Shown one piece after another: positions 43,766 through 52,702 of a stretch of 64,000 nucleotides of DNA (positions are counted from its first letter, which is position 1; each line of letters opens with the position of its first letter). The translations under genes and the position numbers were made by a program. Under the pieces are notes generated by a model. It did not search any database and had not been told where the DNA came from. It saw only the letters and a program-made list of their open reading frames with translations. Source of the stretch: Enterococcus_K sp051713825 (GTDB taxonomy: Bacteria > Bacillota > Bacilli > Lactobacillales > Enterococcaceae); the NCBI RefSeq assembly GCF_051713825.1, contig NZ_JBIOQR010000001.1, forward strand, positions 3,720,001-3,784,000, read 5' to 3'.

Positions 43766-44839
43766 ATGAAGAAAAAACTTATTTTGGCTGTTGCAGGAGT
43801 ACTAAGTGTATTCACGCTAGCCGCATGTTCAAATGGAACAAACAAAAACATTGCGACAATGAAAGGTTCGACTATCACAGTTGAAGATTTCTACAATGAA
43901 GCAAAAACACAACCGCAAGCTACAAGTACAACCATTCTAACTAACTTAATTTTAAATGAAGTGTTGGACAAAGCTTATGGAGATAAAGTAACTGATAAAA
44001 AAGTAGATGAATTATACAAAGAAGAGGCAAAAAAATATGGTGATACATTTGAATCACAATTAACTCAAGCCGGGTATACGAAAAAAACTTACCGTGCGCT
44101 ATTAAAACAACAAGAATTAGTTGATGTTGCTTTACGTGCCCATGTAAAATTAACAGATGCTGATAAAAAAGCTGCTTGGGATTCATTCCATCCAGAAGTA
44201 GAAGCACAAATCATCGTTTCTGCAACAGAAGATGACGCAAAAGCAATTAAGAAGGATTTGGATAAGGGTGGAGACTTCACTAAAATTGCTAAAGAAAAAT
44301 CTGTTGATACAACAACTAAAGAAGATGGTGGGAAAATCAAGTTTGACTCTCAAACAACAGAAATCCCTCAAACAGTTGCAACTGAAGCGTTCAAATTAAA
44401 AGATGGTGCTGTATCTGAACCAATCACTTACACAAACTCATCAACAGGTTCATCAAGCTTCTACATCGTCAAAATGACAAAAAACAAAGAAAAAGGCAAT
44501 GACATGAAGCCTTACGAAAAAGAAATCAAAGAAATTGCAACAAAAACAAAAATTTCTGATCAACAATTTGTCTTAAAATCGATTGGTGAAGAATTAATTA
44601 AAGCCAACGTAAAAATTAAAGATGATGCCTTCAAAGACATCTTATCTCAATTTACAGCAGCTGCTGAAACAAAAGAATCTAGCACAAAAGAATCAGAAAG
44701 CAAGACGAAAGAAAGCTCAACTAAATCTTCAGAATCTAGCACGAAAGAGTCAAGTACAAAAGAATCTAGTTCAAAAGATTCAGGTACTGAAAAAACATCT
44801 GATTCAAGCAAAACTGAAGAAAGCTCTTCAACTAAATAA
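43766..44839 (+). CDS. prsA: PrsA-like foldase lipoprotein
   Basis: 357 residues from ATG at 43766 with AGGAG 10 bases upstream; the frame from GTG 43754 overlaps it. Lipoprotein signal peptide with lipobox LAACS (cysteine near residue 21). It would sit on the outer face of the membrane and assist folding of exported proteins. The parvulin-like central part (VEAQIIVSATEDDAKAI ... AFKLKDGAVSEPI, residues about 140-245) lacks several classical catalytic residues, as in other lactic acid bacteria. The last 55 residues are a Ser/Lys/Glu/Thr tail with repeats of KESST, probably disordered. Preceded by the inverted repeat at 43589. Confidence 0.9.
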   Translation: MKKKLILAVAGVLSVFTLAACSNGTNKNIATMKGSTITVEDFYNEAKTQPQATSTTILTNLILNEVLDKAYGDKVTDKKVDELYKEEAKKYGDTFESQLTQAGYTKKTYRALLKQQELVDVALRAHVKLTDADKKAAWDSFHPEVEAQIIVSATEDDAKAIKKDLDKGGDFTKIAKEKSVDTTTKEDGGKIKFDSQTTEIPQTVATEAFKLKDGAVSEPITYTNSSTGSSSFYIVKMTKNKEKGNDMKPYEKEIKEIATKTKISDQQFVLKSIGEELIKANVKIKDDAFKDILSQFTAAAETKESSTKESESKTKESSTKSSESSTKESSTKESSSKDSGTEKTSDSSKTEESSSTK

Positions 44840-44854
44840 TCACAACACGATTAA

Positions 44855-44889
44855 GACCATCAAGCAATTGCGACTTGATGGTCTTTTTT
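44855..44889 (+). terminator. terminator of prsA
   Basis: GACCATCAAG (44855-44864) pairs perfectly with CTTGATGGTC (44874-44883), followed by six T. Confidence 0.92.
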
Positions 44890-44957
44890 AGTACCCACTA
44901 TTCCTCTAGATTATATGACGCCGGGTTTCTTTTAAAATCTTTAGTTAACTTTAAGTG

Positions 44958-45118
44958 GAGACCTTCAACTCTAGCATGTCCCATGCGTAGAAGTTGTTGA
45001 GAGCGGAACACAGTCCATCAATTCTTAAGGTGTCCCACCTTTAGAAATTGATGGGGCGCAGTGGAGATGTGTTGCTTCTGTACCCACCGTTTATTCGGAT
45101 AAAGAGAGGCTGGGACCT
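44958..45118. repeat. mosaic palindromic element, copy R4 (one end missing)
   Basis: Carries CCTTCAACTCTAGCATG/CATGCGTAGAAGTTG, the TCTTAAGGTG/CACCTTTAGA hairpin and the end TTGCTTCTGTACCCACCG, then GAGGCTGGGACC. The usual opposite end (TTGGGACAGAAG) is absent, so it is truncated. Lies between prsA and yhaM. Confidence 0.8.
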
Positions 45119-45132
45119 TATTCTTTTATTAA

Positions 45133-46077
45133 TTACACTTCTTTTGGCACGTAAAAACTTCGATTATCCATACCAAAGATTCGGTCTGTATATTCTCCTG
45201 GTGTCGTTTGACGAATCGAGGTTAGCATCATCTGCATAGAGGCATCCATGTTATCAATTTGATGTAAAATTTCTGCTTCCATGATTCTTGGGCGGACTGG
45301 TGAACCATACTCCAATAGCCCGTGGTGTGCCAACACCATATGTCGTAAAACAACCACATCTTCAGCCGCACCATCAATGTTTAATTCCAAACAAGCTTTG
45401 GTGATTTCCTCATCAACTAAAACTAAATGCCCCACCAGATTGCCGGCCAAGGTGTACTCCGTTGACATTGGCCCAGATAATTCGATGACCTTGCCTAAAT
45501 CATGAAGAATAATGCCTGCATATAAAAGCGCATGGTTTACTTCTGGATATTCTTTAGCAACGGCCTTGCCTAATCGAAGCATAGACACCGTATGATAAGC
45601 CAAACCGCTAGCAAACGCGTGATGGTTTCGTTTAGCTGCTGGATAGTCAAAAAATTGTTTTTGATATTTGTTCAATAAAAAGCGCACAATTCGATTCCAG
45701 TGAGCATTCGTAATCTCAAACAAGGTTTGGTTGATTTCTTCCTCCATATCTTCCTTCTTAAGAGGTGCTCGTTCCATAAATTGCGTAGGTTCAGAGGATT
45801 CACTCGCATTCGGCAAGCGCAGGTTTAGAATCTTAACTTGCGGATTTCCTTGATAAATCTCTCTTTTGCCCATCAGTGAAACAACTTTACCCGCGACAAA
45901 GGTTTCAATATCTTCTTCAGAGGCGCCCCAATATTTGCCGTCAATTGTTCCTGACGTATCTTGAAACGTGAATGCAATGAATTTTTTATTATTTTTGGCC
46001 AAACGAACATCCGCGTTTTTAATTAGCACAAGCATTTCAAATTGATCATCCACAGATAATTCTCGAATTTTTTTCAT
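45133..46077 (-). CDS. yhaM: 3'-5' exoribonuclease YhaM family
   Basis: 314 residues from ATG at 46077 with AGGAG 9 bases upstream; the longer frame lies inside yhaN. N-terminal OB fold (about residues 15-95, with KKFIAFTFQDTSGTIDGKYW) and a C-terminal HD domain (ILHDLGKVIELSG, then LAHHGLLEYGSP), the YhaM arrangement. It trims RNA and single-stranded DNA from the 3' end. Last gene of the yhaO-yhaN-yhaM run. Confidence 0.92.
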   Translation of the reverse strand: MKKIRELSVDDQFEMLVLIKNADVRLAKNNKKFIAFTFQDTSGTIDGKYWGASEEDIETFVAGKVVSLMGKREIYQGNPQVKILNLRLPNASESSEPTQFMERAPLKKEDMEEEINQTLFEITNAHWNRIVRFLLNKYQKQFFDYPAAKRNHHAFASGLAYHTVSMLRLGKAVAKEYPEVNHALLYAGIILHDLGKVIELSGPMSTEYTLAGNLVGHLVLVDEEITKACLELNIDGAAEDVVVLRHMVLAHHGLLEYGSPVRPRIMEAEILHQIDNMDASMQMMLTSIRQTTPGEYTDRIFGMDNRSFYVPKEV

Positions 46078-46079
46078 AG

Positions 46080-48761
46080 TCAGTCTCCTATTCTTATCAC
46101 TGGTTGATTTAGCTCTTGATAATAGCTTACCATTTCTTTGTCCGAAGAAAAACAAATCACCTGATATTTTTTACTAAATTCATCTAAGAGTTTTGCCAAA
46201 CAATATTTTCTTTGATGATCATAATGTAACCAACCATCATCAATCATTACTGGAGATAACTTTCTATCGCCCTCTAAAGAAAGATACGCAAACCGAATCG
46301 CCATCATTAATTGATCTTTAGTTCCTGTCGAAAGCTCATAAACAGAAAATGATTGCTGGTGACTAACAACTGTTAGAATCTCAGCCTCTAAAGTAAGTTT
46401 ATTGTACTTGTTATCTGTTAATATCCCCAAATATTCTCCCGCTCTTTTTAATAATTCCGGTAACTGGCGTTCAGATAACTCCGTTGATAAGTCTCCTAAA
46501 AAGACCGCAGTTAATTCCAAAGCGCTCCACTTATTGGCCAACGCCAGAAGTGCCGCTTTTTGCTGACTTTCTTCTTGATACAATTGATCTAATGTACCAT
46601 CTGACTGAAGAGTTTCCACTTGAATCTTATTACGTTGGCGTAACTCTGAAAGTCGTGTTGCCTGTTCATTCAGCACTTTTTTTGAAGTTGAGACAGTTTC
46701 CATCAACTCGTTTAATCCACCTTCTGTCAACTCTTCAGGAAACAGCTGACCAATTGTCTGCGTCAACTCCTCATAACGAGAACGATTCTTCTGGCCTTCC
46801 TCTTCTTGTTGAAGACGAGCTGGAATCTCAGATAAATAAGCAATCCCCGTCTCTTTAAATAAGTCCGTTTGCTCTGCCAAAGCTTCTTTTTGTTTACGTC
46901 GGACTTGATTCATTTGTTGCTTCAAAAGGGTATTTTGTTGATAGCTTTGGGCAAACTTTAATTGCTCCATTTCCTTAGCAAACTGGTTAATTATCGCCAT
47001 CTTCTCAGAAAGTGATTTCTCTTGAAATGGTAGCCACTCCTGTAAAAACTGACAATCGGCCGCCCACTTATCTAGTTGTTGCTGTTGCTGTCGATTTTTT
47101 TCACGTATTTTTTGCTGCTCTTGAAGCCCCTCTAAATACTGCGTCACCTGATAATAATTCTCTTGAATCAGCGAATAGGTATTCATTTGACCTAAATGAT
47201 GGTCTTCTATATAAGTCAATAATCGCACATTTTCGTTCGCTAACTGGTCATTAATCATCTGTTCTTGTGCCAACTCTTGTGCTAATTTTCCTTCATAAAT
47301 ATCTAATTGGTTCAGTTTTTCTTGCCACTGCTCTTTGATAAGCTGTGGGGAAGCCTTTTGTTTTCTAACTAACGGATAAACCCCACTGATAAGACCTGCG
47401 ACCATGAGTGCGAAACACCCCCATCGAAGAACACCGCCCAAAAATAGACCTCCAACAAACGAAAGACTAGCCACAATCCACGGAATAGGCGAAACCTTTG
47501 TCGTTTTGTTATCCCGTTGAAACAGCTCTGGATGATTCGTCTCAAACTGGTTGACTTCCTCCTCCAATTGATCTCGTTGCTCTTTGATCATTTCTTTACG
47601 AACCATTCCCTGCATTCGTGACTCCTCCAGTTGATGACTCTTTGTCACTAACTCAGAAAGCACGGTTTGGTCTACTGGCACAGGTGGGCGTTCAGCCACC
47701 CATTGCCATTGCTGTTCCATGCGACTCAGCTCAAAAGTGGTCTCTTGATATTTCTGAACAAATCGCGCTTGTTCTTCAACCAACAATTGAACGTCTACCT
47801 GTTGCTCCACTAACGCTTGAATTTTTTCTTCATTTTCTAAATAAAAATAGTAGCGTGCAGACTGCTGATCCATCCCACTGTGTTTTTCTAGCTGCTGTTC
47901 CAACTCTTCTAGCTGCCCTGCTAATTGTTGTTGTTTTAGGTAAACGTCTTGTAGCGCTATCTTTTGACTTTCTGTGAGTGTTGGCTGTTTCAAAAGGCTT
48001 TTTAGGTGCAACCACTCTTTATACAATGGAAAATTGACCTGCTGTTGACGCAGTGCACTCAGCTTCTTTTCTTCCTCCTCCAAGAGGCGTTTGGTTTGTT
48101 TGTATTCTTTTTCTAGCTGCTGTTGTTGGCGAATTAGCTCACCAAACTCAGCCTCTTGTGCTTGTTTTCTTTGAATCTGCTGTTGCAAAAGCTGCCAGTC
48201 CACTAGTGCTTGGTTCAAAGGAAGCTTTTGTCCCTTCTTTTTAAACAGCTGTTGCGCCTGTCCTAAGTATTCTTGCTTTTTTTGAAAAAGATTGGTACTC
48301 CCTGAAATGCCCAAAGAAATTAGGGATTCATGTAGTTCATTTTCTTTTAACAAATCCAACTCTGTCAGTTGCTCCTGTTGAAAAGTAAAAACTTGCTGGA
48401 ACAGTTCTTTTGTCAAAGGCGCCAATAGTTGCTTTAATAAACGTTCATCACCCACTCGTTCATCCAAAGTAACCTTCGCTTGCCCTTTATTTTGTTGGCG
48501 ATATCTCTCTATGATTACCTCTCCGTGAAGCGGAAGCTCTAACCAAAGCTTCCCACCAAACGCAGCACCATCTTTTGGCGTATAATCTTTTTTCTTTTTA
48601 TTTTTTGTTGGAAACCCAAAGAGCATTGCGCAAATAAACTGGTAAAGTGTCGATTTACCGGCTTCATTACTTCCATAAAACAGCTGGTTTGAACGTTCAA
48701 AATCAAATACTTGATTTCGCCACTTACCAAAAGCGGTAATTTCTGCTTTTAAAAGCCTCAT
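46080..48761 (-). CDS. yhaN: YhaN/SbcC-like ATPase
   Basis: 893 residues. N-terminal half-ATPase with Walker A LFYGSNEAGKSTLYQFI near residue 28. Long glutamine-rich coiled coils follow (about 180-380 and 480-740), interrupted by two hydrophobic segments near residue 430 (PWIVASLSFVGGLFLGGVLRW). The C-terminal half holds the signature region YELSTGTKDQLMMAIRFAYL and Walker B VMIDDGW. It pairs with the YhaO phosphoesterase like SbcC with SbcD. The membrane segments are a known feature of YhaN. Overlaps yhaO by 4 bases (ATGA). Confidence 0.88.
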   Translation of the reverse strand: MRLLKAEITAFGKWRNQVFDFERSNQLFYGSNEAGKSTLYQFICAMLFGFPTKNKKKKDYTPKDGAAFGGKLWLELPLHGEVIIERYRQQNKGQAKVTLDERVGDERLLKQLLAPLTKELFQQVFTFQQEQLTELDLLKENELHESLISLGISGSTNLFQKKQEYLGQAQQLFKKKGQKLPLNQALVDWQLLQQQIQRKQAQEAEFGELIRQQQQLEKEYKQTKRLLEEEEKKLSALRQQQVNFPLYKEWLHLKSLLKQPTLTESQKIALQDVYLKQQQLAGQLEELEQQLEKHSGMDQQSARYYFYLENEEKIQALVEQQVDVQLLVEEQARFVQKYQETTFELSRMEQQWQWVAERPPVPVDQTVLSELVTKSHQLEESRMQGMVRKEMIKEQRDQLEEEVNQFETNHPELFQRDNKTTKVSPIPWIVASLSFVGGLFLGGVLRWGCFALMVAGLISGVYPLVRKQKASPQLIKEQWQEKLNQLDIYEGKLAQELAQEQMINDQLANENVRLLTYIEDHHLGQMNTYSLIQENYYQVTQYLEGLQEQQKIREKNRQQQQQLDKWAADCQFLQEWLPFQEKSLSEKMAIINQFAKEMEQLKFAQSYQQNTLLKQQMNQVRRKQKEALAEQTDLFKETGIAYLSEIPARLQQEEEGQKNRSRYEELTQTIGQLFPEELTEGGLNELMETVSTSKKVLNEQATRLSELRQRNKIQVETLQSDGTLDQLYQEESQQKAALLALANKWSALELTAVFLGDLSTELSERQLPELLKRAGEYLGILTDNKYNKLTLEAEILTVVSHQQSFSVYELSTGTKDQLMMAIRFAYLSLEGDRKLSPVMIDDGWLHYDHQRKYCLAKLLDEFSKKYQVICFSSDKEMVSYYQELNQPVIRIGD

Positions 48762-49987
48762 TCTTGCGTTCCTCCTATCGTAAAATCTGAGTCAAACAAT
48801 CGTTGGGTTTCTTTTAAAACTGTCTCTTGAAACTCTGGCGTATCCGCTAATAAACGGTGAGCAATTGGATGCCCATAAATCTCAGATAAGATTTGCTGAA
48901 ACTCTTCTTTATCTTGATACGAATGAAACAGCTGCTGAGCCAATTCCATCGATGCCTCAATTTTTATTTTACTTTGTGTCGATTGATGAACGAACTCAAT
49001 CGCCCAAATATAAGAATCCAGTGTTTCTTGTTGTGCTTTCTCTAATAAATAATGAACAATTTCTCTATTCTCAACACTCTCTTGAAATTCCTTACCCAAC
49101 TGTTCAAAATCCGTTAATTTAAGCTGAATAAGTGTTCGTTTGACTAATGCGCTACTCGATTGTATTTGATACAAAGACTGCTCTATTTTTTTTAATGCCT
49201 CTTGACTTGTTCGTACCGTTTCTAAGGATAATTCTTTAGTTACCCAGTGAATTTCCGCTACCGGAAGAAACTGTTTGTCGACTTCTCCTTCTTTGATTTC
49301 AACCAAAAGAACCCCTTCAACCTGTTCTTCTTTTTGCGTATGACCTTGAGGTGTACCTGGGTAAAAAATACCTGGCTGACGACTCAGCTCACTCGGCACA
49401 TGAATATGCCCTAACGCCCAGTAATCATAGCCTTTTTGCTGCATCTCAGTTACTTGAAAAGGTGCATAGTTATTCGTTTTACCTAACTCTCCATGGTAAA
49501 TACCTAGGTGAATATCGACTGGGTAACGAGAAGGAAACTCCGAAACTTTGGCTGTCTTCAACCATTGATTGGTATAACTAAAGCCGCTAATTGCCACAGA
49601 CTCACCCTGTCGTGTCTTCCACTGTTTTGTTTCCACTTTTTCTGAAGTATATAGATACACATTTTCAGGAAATTCAAACCAATAACGTTCACTTTGATAA
49701 TAATCATGGTTTCCAAAAATTAAAAAGACCGGAACTTGTCTGTCTGATAAACGGGACATCTGTTCAAAAAAGTGCTTTTGCGTACGTAACGATGGGCGAC
49801 TTTGATGGAAGGTGTCCCCAGCCAAAAGAAGACAGTCTACTTCCTGTGAAATAGCTGCATCCACAATATTTTCTAAAACCTTCTGATTGACTTCCAAAAA
49901 GTCTAACTGAGCTTCTCTAGCCATCCCAACTAATCCTTCAAATGAACGATCTAAATGCAAATCAGCTGCGTGAATAAACTTCACCAT
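48758..49987 (-). CDS. yhaO: YhaO/SbcD-like metallophosphoesterase
   Basis: 409 residues. Metal-binding motifs in order: FIHAADLHLDRSF, LLLAGDTFHQ, FGNHDYY, IYHGELG, ALGHIHVPS, all five blocks of a Mre11-type nuclease. A C-terminal helical part would contact the ATPase. Likely a DNA repair nuclease working with YhaN. First gene of its operon; ATG at 49987. Confidence 0.9.
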   Translation of the reverse strand: MVKFIHAADLHLDRSFEGLVGMAREAQLDFLEVNQKVLENIVDAAISQEVDCLLLAGDTFHQSRPSLRTQKHFFEQMSRLSDRQVPVFLIFGNHDYYQSERYWFEFPENVYLYTSEKVETKQWKTRQGESVAISGFSYTNQWLKTAKVSEFPSRYPVDIHLGIYHGELGKTNNYAPFQVTEMQQKGYDYWALGHIHVPSELSRQPGIFYPGTPQGHTQKEEQVEGVLLVEIKEGEVDKQFLPVAEIHWVTKELSLETVRTSQEALKKIEQSLYQIQSSSALVKRTLIQLKLTDFEQLGKEFQESVENREIVHYLLEKAQQETLDSYIWAIEFVHQSTQSKIKIEASMELAQQLFHSYQDKEEFQQILSEIYGHPIAHRLLADTPEFQETVLKETQRLFDSDFTIGGTQE

Positions 49988-50112
49988 AAACGGGCAACCT
50001 CCCTACTTTTCTTTCTATATCATACCATTTTCCACAAACACCGTCACTAAAAACACGAAAACTTGTTCGTATTTTCAAATGAGAAAGATGCCCTAAAAGA
50101 GCAAACAAAAAA

Positions 50113-50183
50113 GAGTGAGCGTGGGCACAGAAGCAACTCCTTCTCATTTCTCGGAGTTACATACTTCTGTCCCAACCTCACTC
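50113..50183. repeat. minimal mosaic element R5, acting as terminator of the uxu operon
   Basis: Only the two ends remain: GTGGGCACAGAAGCAACTCC facing GGAGTTACATACTTCTGTCC, closed by GAGTGAG/CTCACTC. This makes a long nearly perfect hairpin. Six T follow on the minus strand and a T-run on the plus strand, 27 bases after the uxaC stop. It thus looks like a repeat element recruited as a bidirectional terminator. Confidence 0.85.
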
Positions 50184-50209
50184 TCGTATTTTTTAACAAT
50201 TAGGTTTAC

Positions 50210-51601
50210 TTATAAACCAAAGTCAAAATAATCACGCGCATTGCCATAAGCTATTTTAGCGATAATTTTACCCAAGTAGTGGTCATCTTCAGGTAACTGA
50301 CCTTCCTCTACCCACTCACTCACAAGTTGACACAGAATGCGACGGAAATATTCATGACGAGGGTAAGAAAGGAAGCTGCGCGAGTCTGTCAGCATTCCCA
50401 CAAAATTCCCGAGAATCCCCCCCTCAGCTAATGTCGTCAGCTGATAACGCATCCCAGAATACGTGTCGTTAAACCACCAAGCAGAGCCAAATTGAAGCTT
50501 CCCTTTAACTTCTGATTGGAAACACCCCATAAGAGCCACTAATGGTAAATAATCCTTGGCATTTAACGAATATAAAATCGTTTTAGGTAGCTCATCTTTT
50601 TGATTCAACTCATCGAAAAGTCGGCTAACACCCGCTTCAATCTGTTTATCACCTAAAGCATCTGCTCCTGCATCAGGCCCATAAGTTTGATAGAGTTTTT
50701 GATTATTATTGCGTGTTGCCATCAGATGAAGCTGAGCCGTCCAGCCTTGTTTATGATAAAGACGCATTAAATCAGCTGCTAAGCCAAATTGATAACAGTC
50801 AACTTCTTCTTTGTTCAAAGGAATCCCCGCACATTTTTTATCAAAAATTCCCGATAATAAAAGACGATCGTAAGCAAATGGTTTTAATGTTGCAAAGCTA
50901 TGATCTGATAAACGACAGCCCATCGTTGAGAAGAAGTCCATCCGTTTCTCTAACGCCACCAACAGATCTTGATAGCTTTTAATTGCCATATCCGATTTTT
51001 CTGAAAGCTCTTTTAGGTACCCAAGATACTCATCTTGTTGAATATTAATGACTTTATCTGGTCGGAAAGTTGGATAGACCTTAAAGGCTTGTTCTTCTTG
51101 AAGCTTCAAATGATACGTAAGAGAATCGATGGGATCATCTGTTGTACAGATTACCTGAACATTCATTTGCTTAATCAAACTCCTAGTCGACATATCATCC
51201 TCTTGTAACTTTTTATTCGCTTTTTCCCAAATACTTGGTGCGTTTTCTTCATTTAATAACTCTTCAATCCCAAAGATTCGTTTCAATTCAAGATGGGTCC
51301 ACACATACAGTGGATTGCCAATACAAGCTTCAATCGTTTTTGCCCAAGCCAGGAATTTTTGATAGTCATCGCCCGTTCCAGTAATAAGTGCTTCTGGCAC
51401 TCCATTGGCACGCATCAACCGCCATTTGTAGTGATCACCACCTAACCATGCTTGAGTGATATTGGTGAACTTTTTATTTTCGTAAATCTCTTGAGGATCT
51501 AAGTGACAATGGTAATCAATAATTGGCTGTTCTGCTGCATACTCATGATACAACTTTTTAGCAAACTCACTTTTTAATAGAAAATCTTTGTCTAAAAACA
51601 T
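50210..51601 (-). CDS. uxaC: glucuronate (uronate) isomerase
   Basis: 463 residues. Converts D-glucuronate to D-fructuronate (and galacturonate to tagaturonate). Motif IIDYHCHLDPQEIYENK near residue 27, ending in the conserved metal-binding His-x-His; DDPIDSL and ATRNNN match the family, as does the C-terminal MLTDSRSFLSYPRHEYFRR. Third gene of uxuB-uxuA-uxaC, ended by the hairpin at 50113-50183. Confidence 0.95.
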   Translation of the reverse strand: MFLDKDFLLKSEFAKKLYHEYAAEQPIIDYHCHLDPQEIYENKKFTNITQAWLGGDHYKWRLMRANGVPEALITGTGDDYQKFLAWAKTIEACIGNPLYVWTHLELKRIFGIEELLNEENAPSIWEKANKKLQEDDMSTRSLIKQMNVQVICTTDDPIDSLTYHLKLQEEQAFKVYPTFRPDKVINIQQDEYLGYLKELSEKSDMAIKSYQDLLVALEKRMDFFSTMGCRLSDHSFATLKPFAYDRLLLSGIFDKKCAGIPLNKEEVDCYQFGLAADLMRLYHKQGWTAQLHLMATRNNNQKLYQTYGPDAGADALGDKQIEAGVSRLFDELNQKDELPKTILYSLNAKDYLPLVALMGCFQSEVKGKLQFGSAWWFNDTYSGMRYQLTTLAEGGILGNFVGMLTDSRSFLSYPRHEYFRRILCQLVSEWVEEGQLPEDDHYLGKIIAKIAYGNARDYFDFGL

Positions 51602-51613
51602 GATTTCATCTCA

Positions 51614-52687
51614 CTATCCTTTACTTTTTTCAATTGCTTCCCACAATCCAAGAAGATACATCGCACCCAATGCTCGATCATATAACCCATAACCAGCACG
51701 ACCTGTCTCGCCCCAAATCATTCGCCCATGGTCCGGACGAATATAACCGTCAAACCCATTATCAAACATCGCTTCTAGAATTCTGTACATATCTAACGAA
51801 CCTTCTGAGGACAGATGTGGCGCTTCATAAAAATCCTTATCATTGCCCAAATATTTAATATTTCTGACATGTGCAAAAGGAATTCGATCACGTTTGCAGA
51901 ATTCTGCTAAAATCTCGTAGACATTATTTTCAGGATCTTCACCAATACTTCCAGTGCACAGTGTTATCCCATTTGATGGACTATCAACCACATTACAGAT
52001 CCAGTCTAAATCTTCTCTGTTTTTGACAACCCTTGGCAAGCCAAAAATAGCATACGGCGGATCATCTGGGTGAACCGCCATCTTGATGCCAACTTCCTCA
52101 CAAACAGGAATAATTTCTTTTAAAAAATAAGCAAAATTTTCACGCAATTTTGTATCATCCACTGCCTCATAAGCTTTAAATAATTCCTTCACCTGAGCTA
52201 ATCTTTCTGGCTCCCAACCAGGTAATGTGTAGTCAGATGTTGACTCTTCCACTTCACGAACAATTTCTTCCGGATCTTTATCAATTCCCGCTTTTTCAAA
52301 GGCCATGGTTGAAGAACCATCTGGTAAAATATAATTTAAATCCGTCTTAATCCAATCAAAAATTGGCATGAAATTATAACAAATGACTTCAATTCCATAT
52401 TCTGCTAAATTTCGAATCGATTCTTTATAATTTTCAATATAACGGTCACGAGTAGGTAAACCAATTTTTATATCATCGTGAACATTCACACTTTCGATTA
52501 CTTTTAAGGTCAGACCAGCTTCCTCAACTTCTTCGACTAACTGTTTGATTCTATTCTTCGGCCAAACTTCTCCTGCTGGAATATCAAATAGTGTCCCGAC
52601 AATTCCTTTCATTCCAGGAATCTGGCGAATCTCTTGTAATTTAATTTTGTCTGCTTCTTTACCATACCAACGAAAAGTCATTTCCAT
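51614..52687 (-). CDS. uxuA: D-mannonate dehydratase
   Basis: 357 residues. Dehydrates D-mannonate to 2-keto-3-deoxygluconate. TIM-barrel with conserved segments MTFRWYGKEADKI at the start, ICYNFMPIFDW, MAVHPDDPPYAIFGLPR and YIRPDHGRMIWGE, the last two holding metal-binding residues. Middle gene of the uxu operon, 12 bases from uxaC. Confidence 0.95.
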   Translation of the reverse strand: MEMTFRWYGKEADKIKLQEIRQIPGMKGIVGTLFDIPAGEVWPKNRIKQLVEEVEEAGLTLKVIESVNVHDDIKIGLPTRDRYIENYKESIRNLAEYGIEVICYNFMPIFDWIKTDLNYILPDGSSTMAFEKAGIDKDPEEIVREVEESTSDYTLPGWEPERLAQVKELFKAYEAVDDTKLRENFAYFLKEIIPVCEEVGIKMAVHPDDPPYAIFGLPRVVKNREDLDWICNVVDSPSNGITLCTGSIGEDPENNVYEILAEFCKRDRIPFAHVRNIKYLGNDKDFYEAPHLSSEGSLDMYRILEAMFDNGFDGYIRPDHGRMIWGETGRAGYGLYDRALGAMYLLGLWEAIEKSKG

Positions 52688-52702
52688 GTATATCCGCTCC
52701 TT

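Noticed and set aside
44622..44891. 89-codon plus-strand frame
   Set aside because: Shifted frame of the low-complexity prsA tail, reaching into the terminator.
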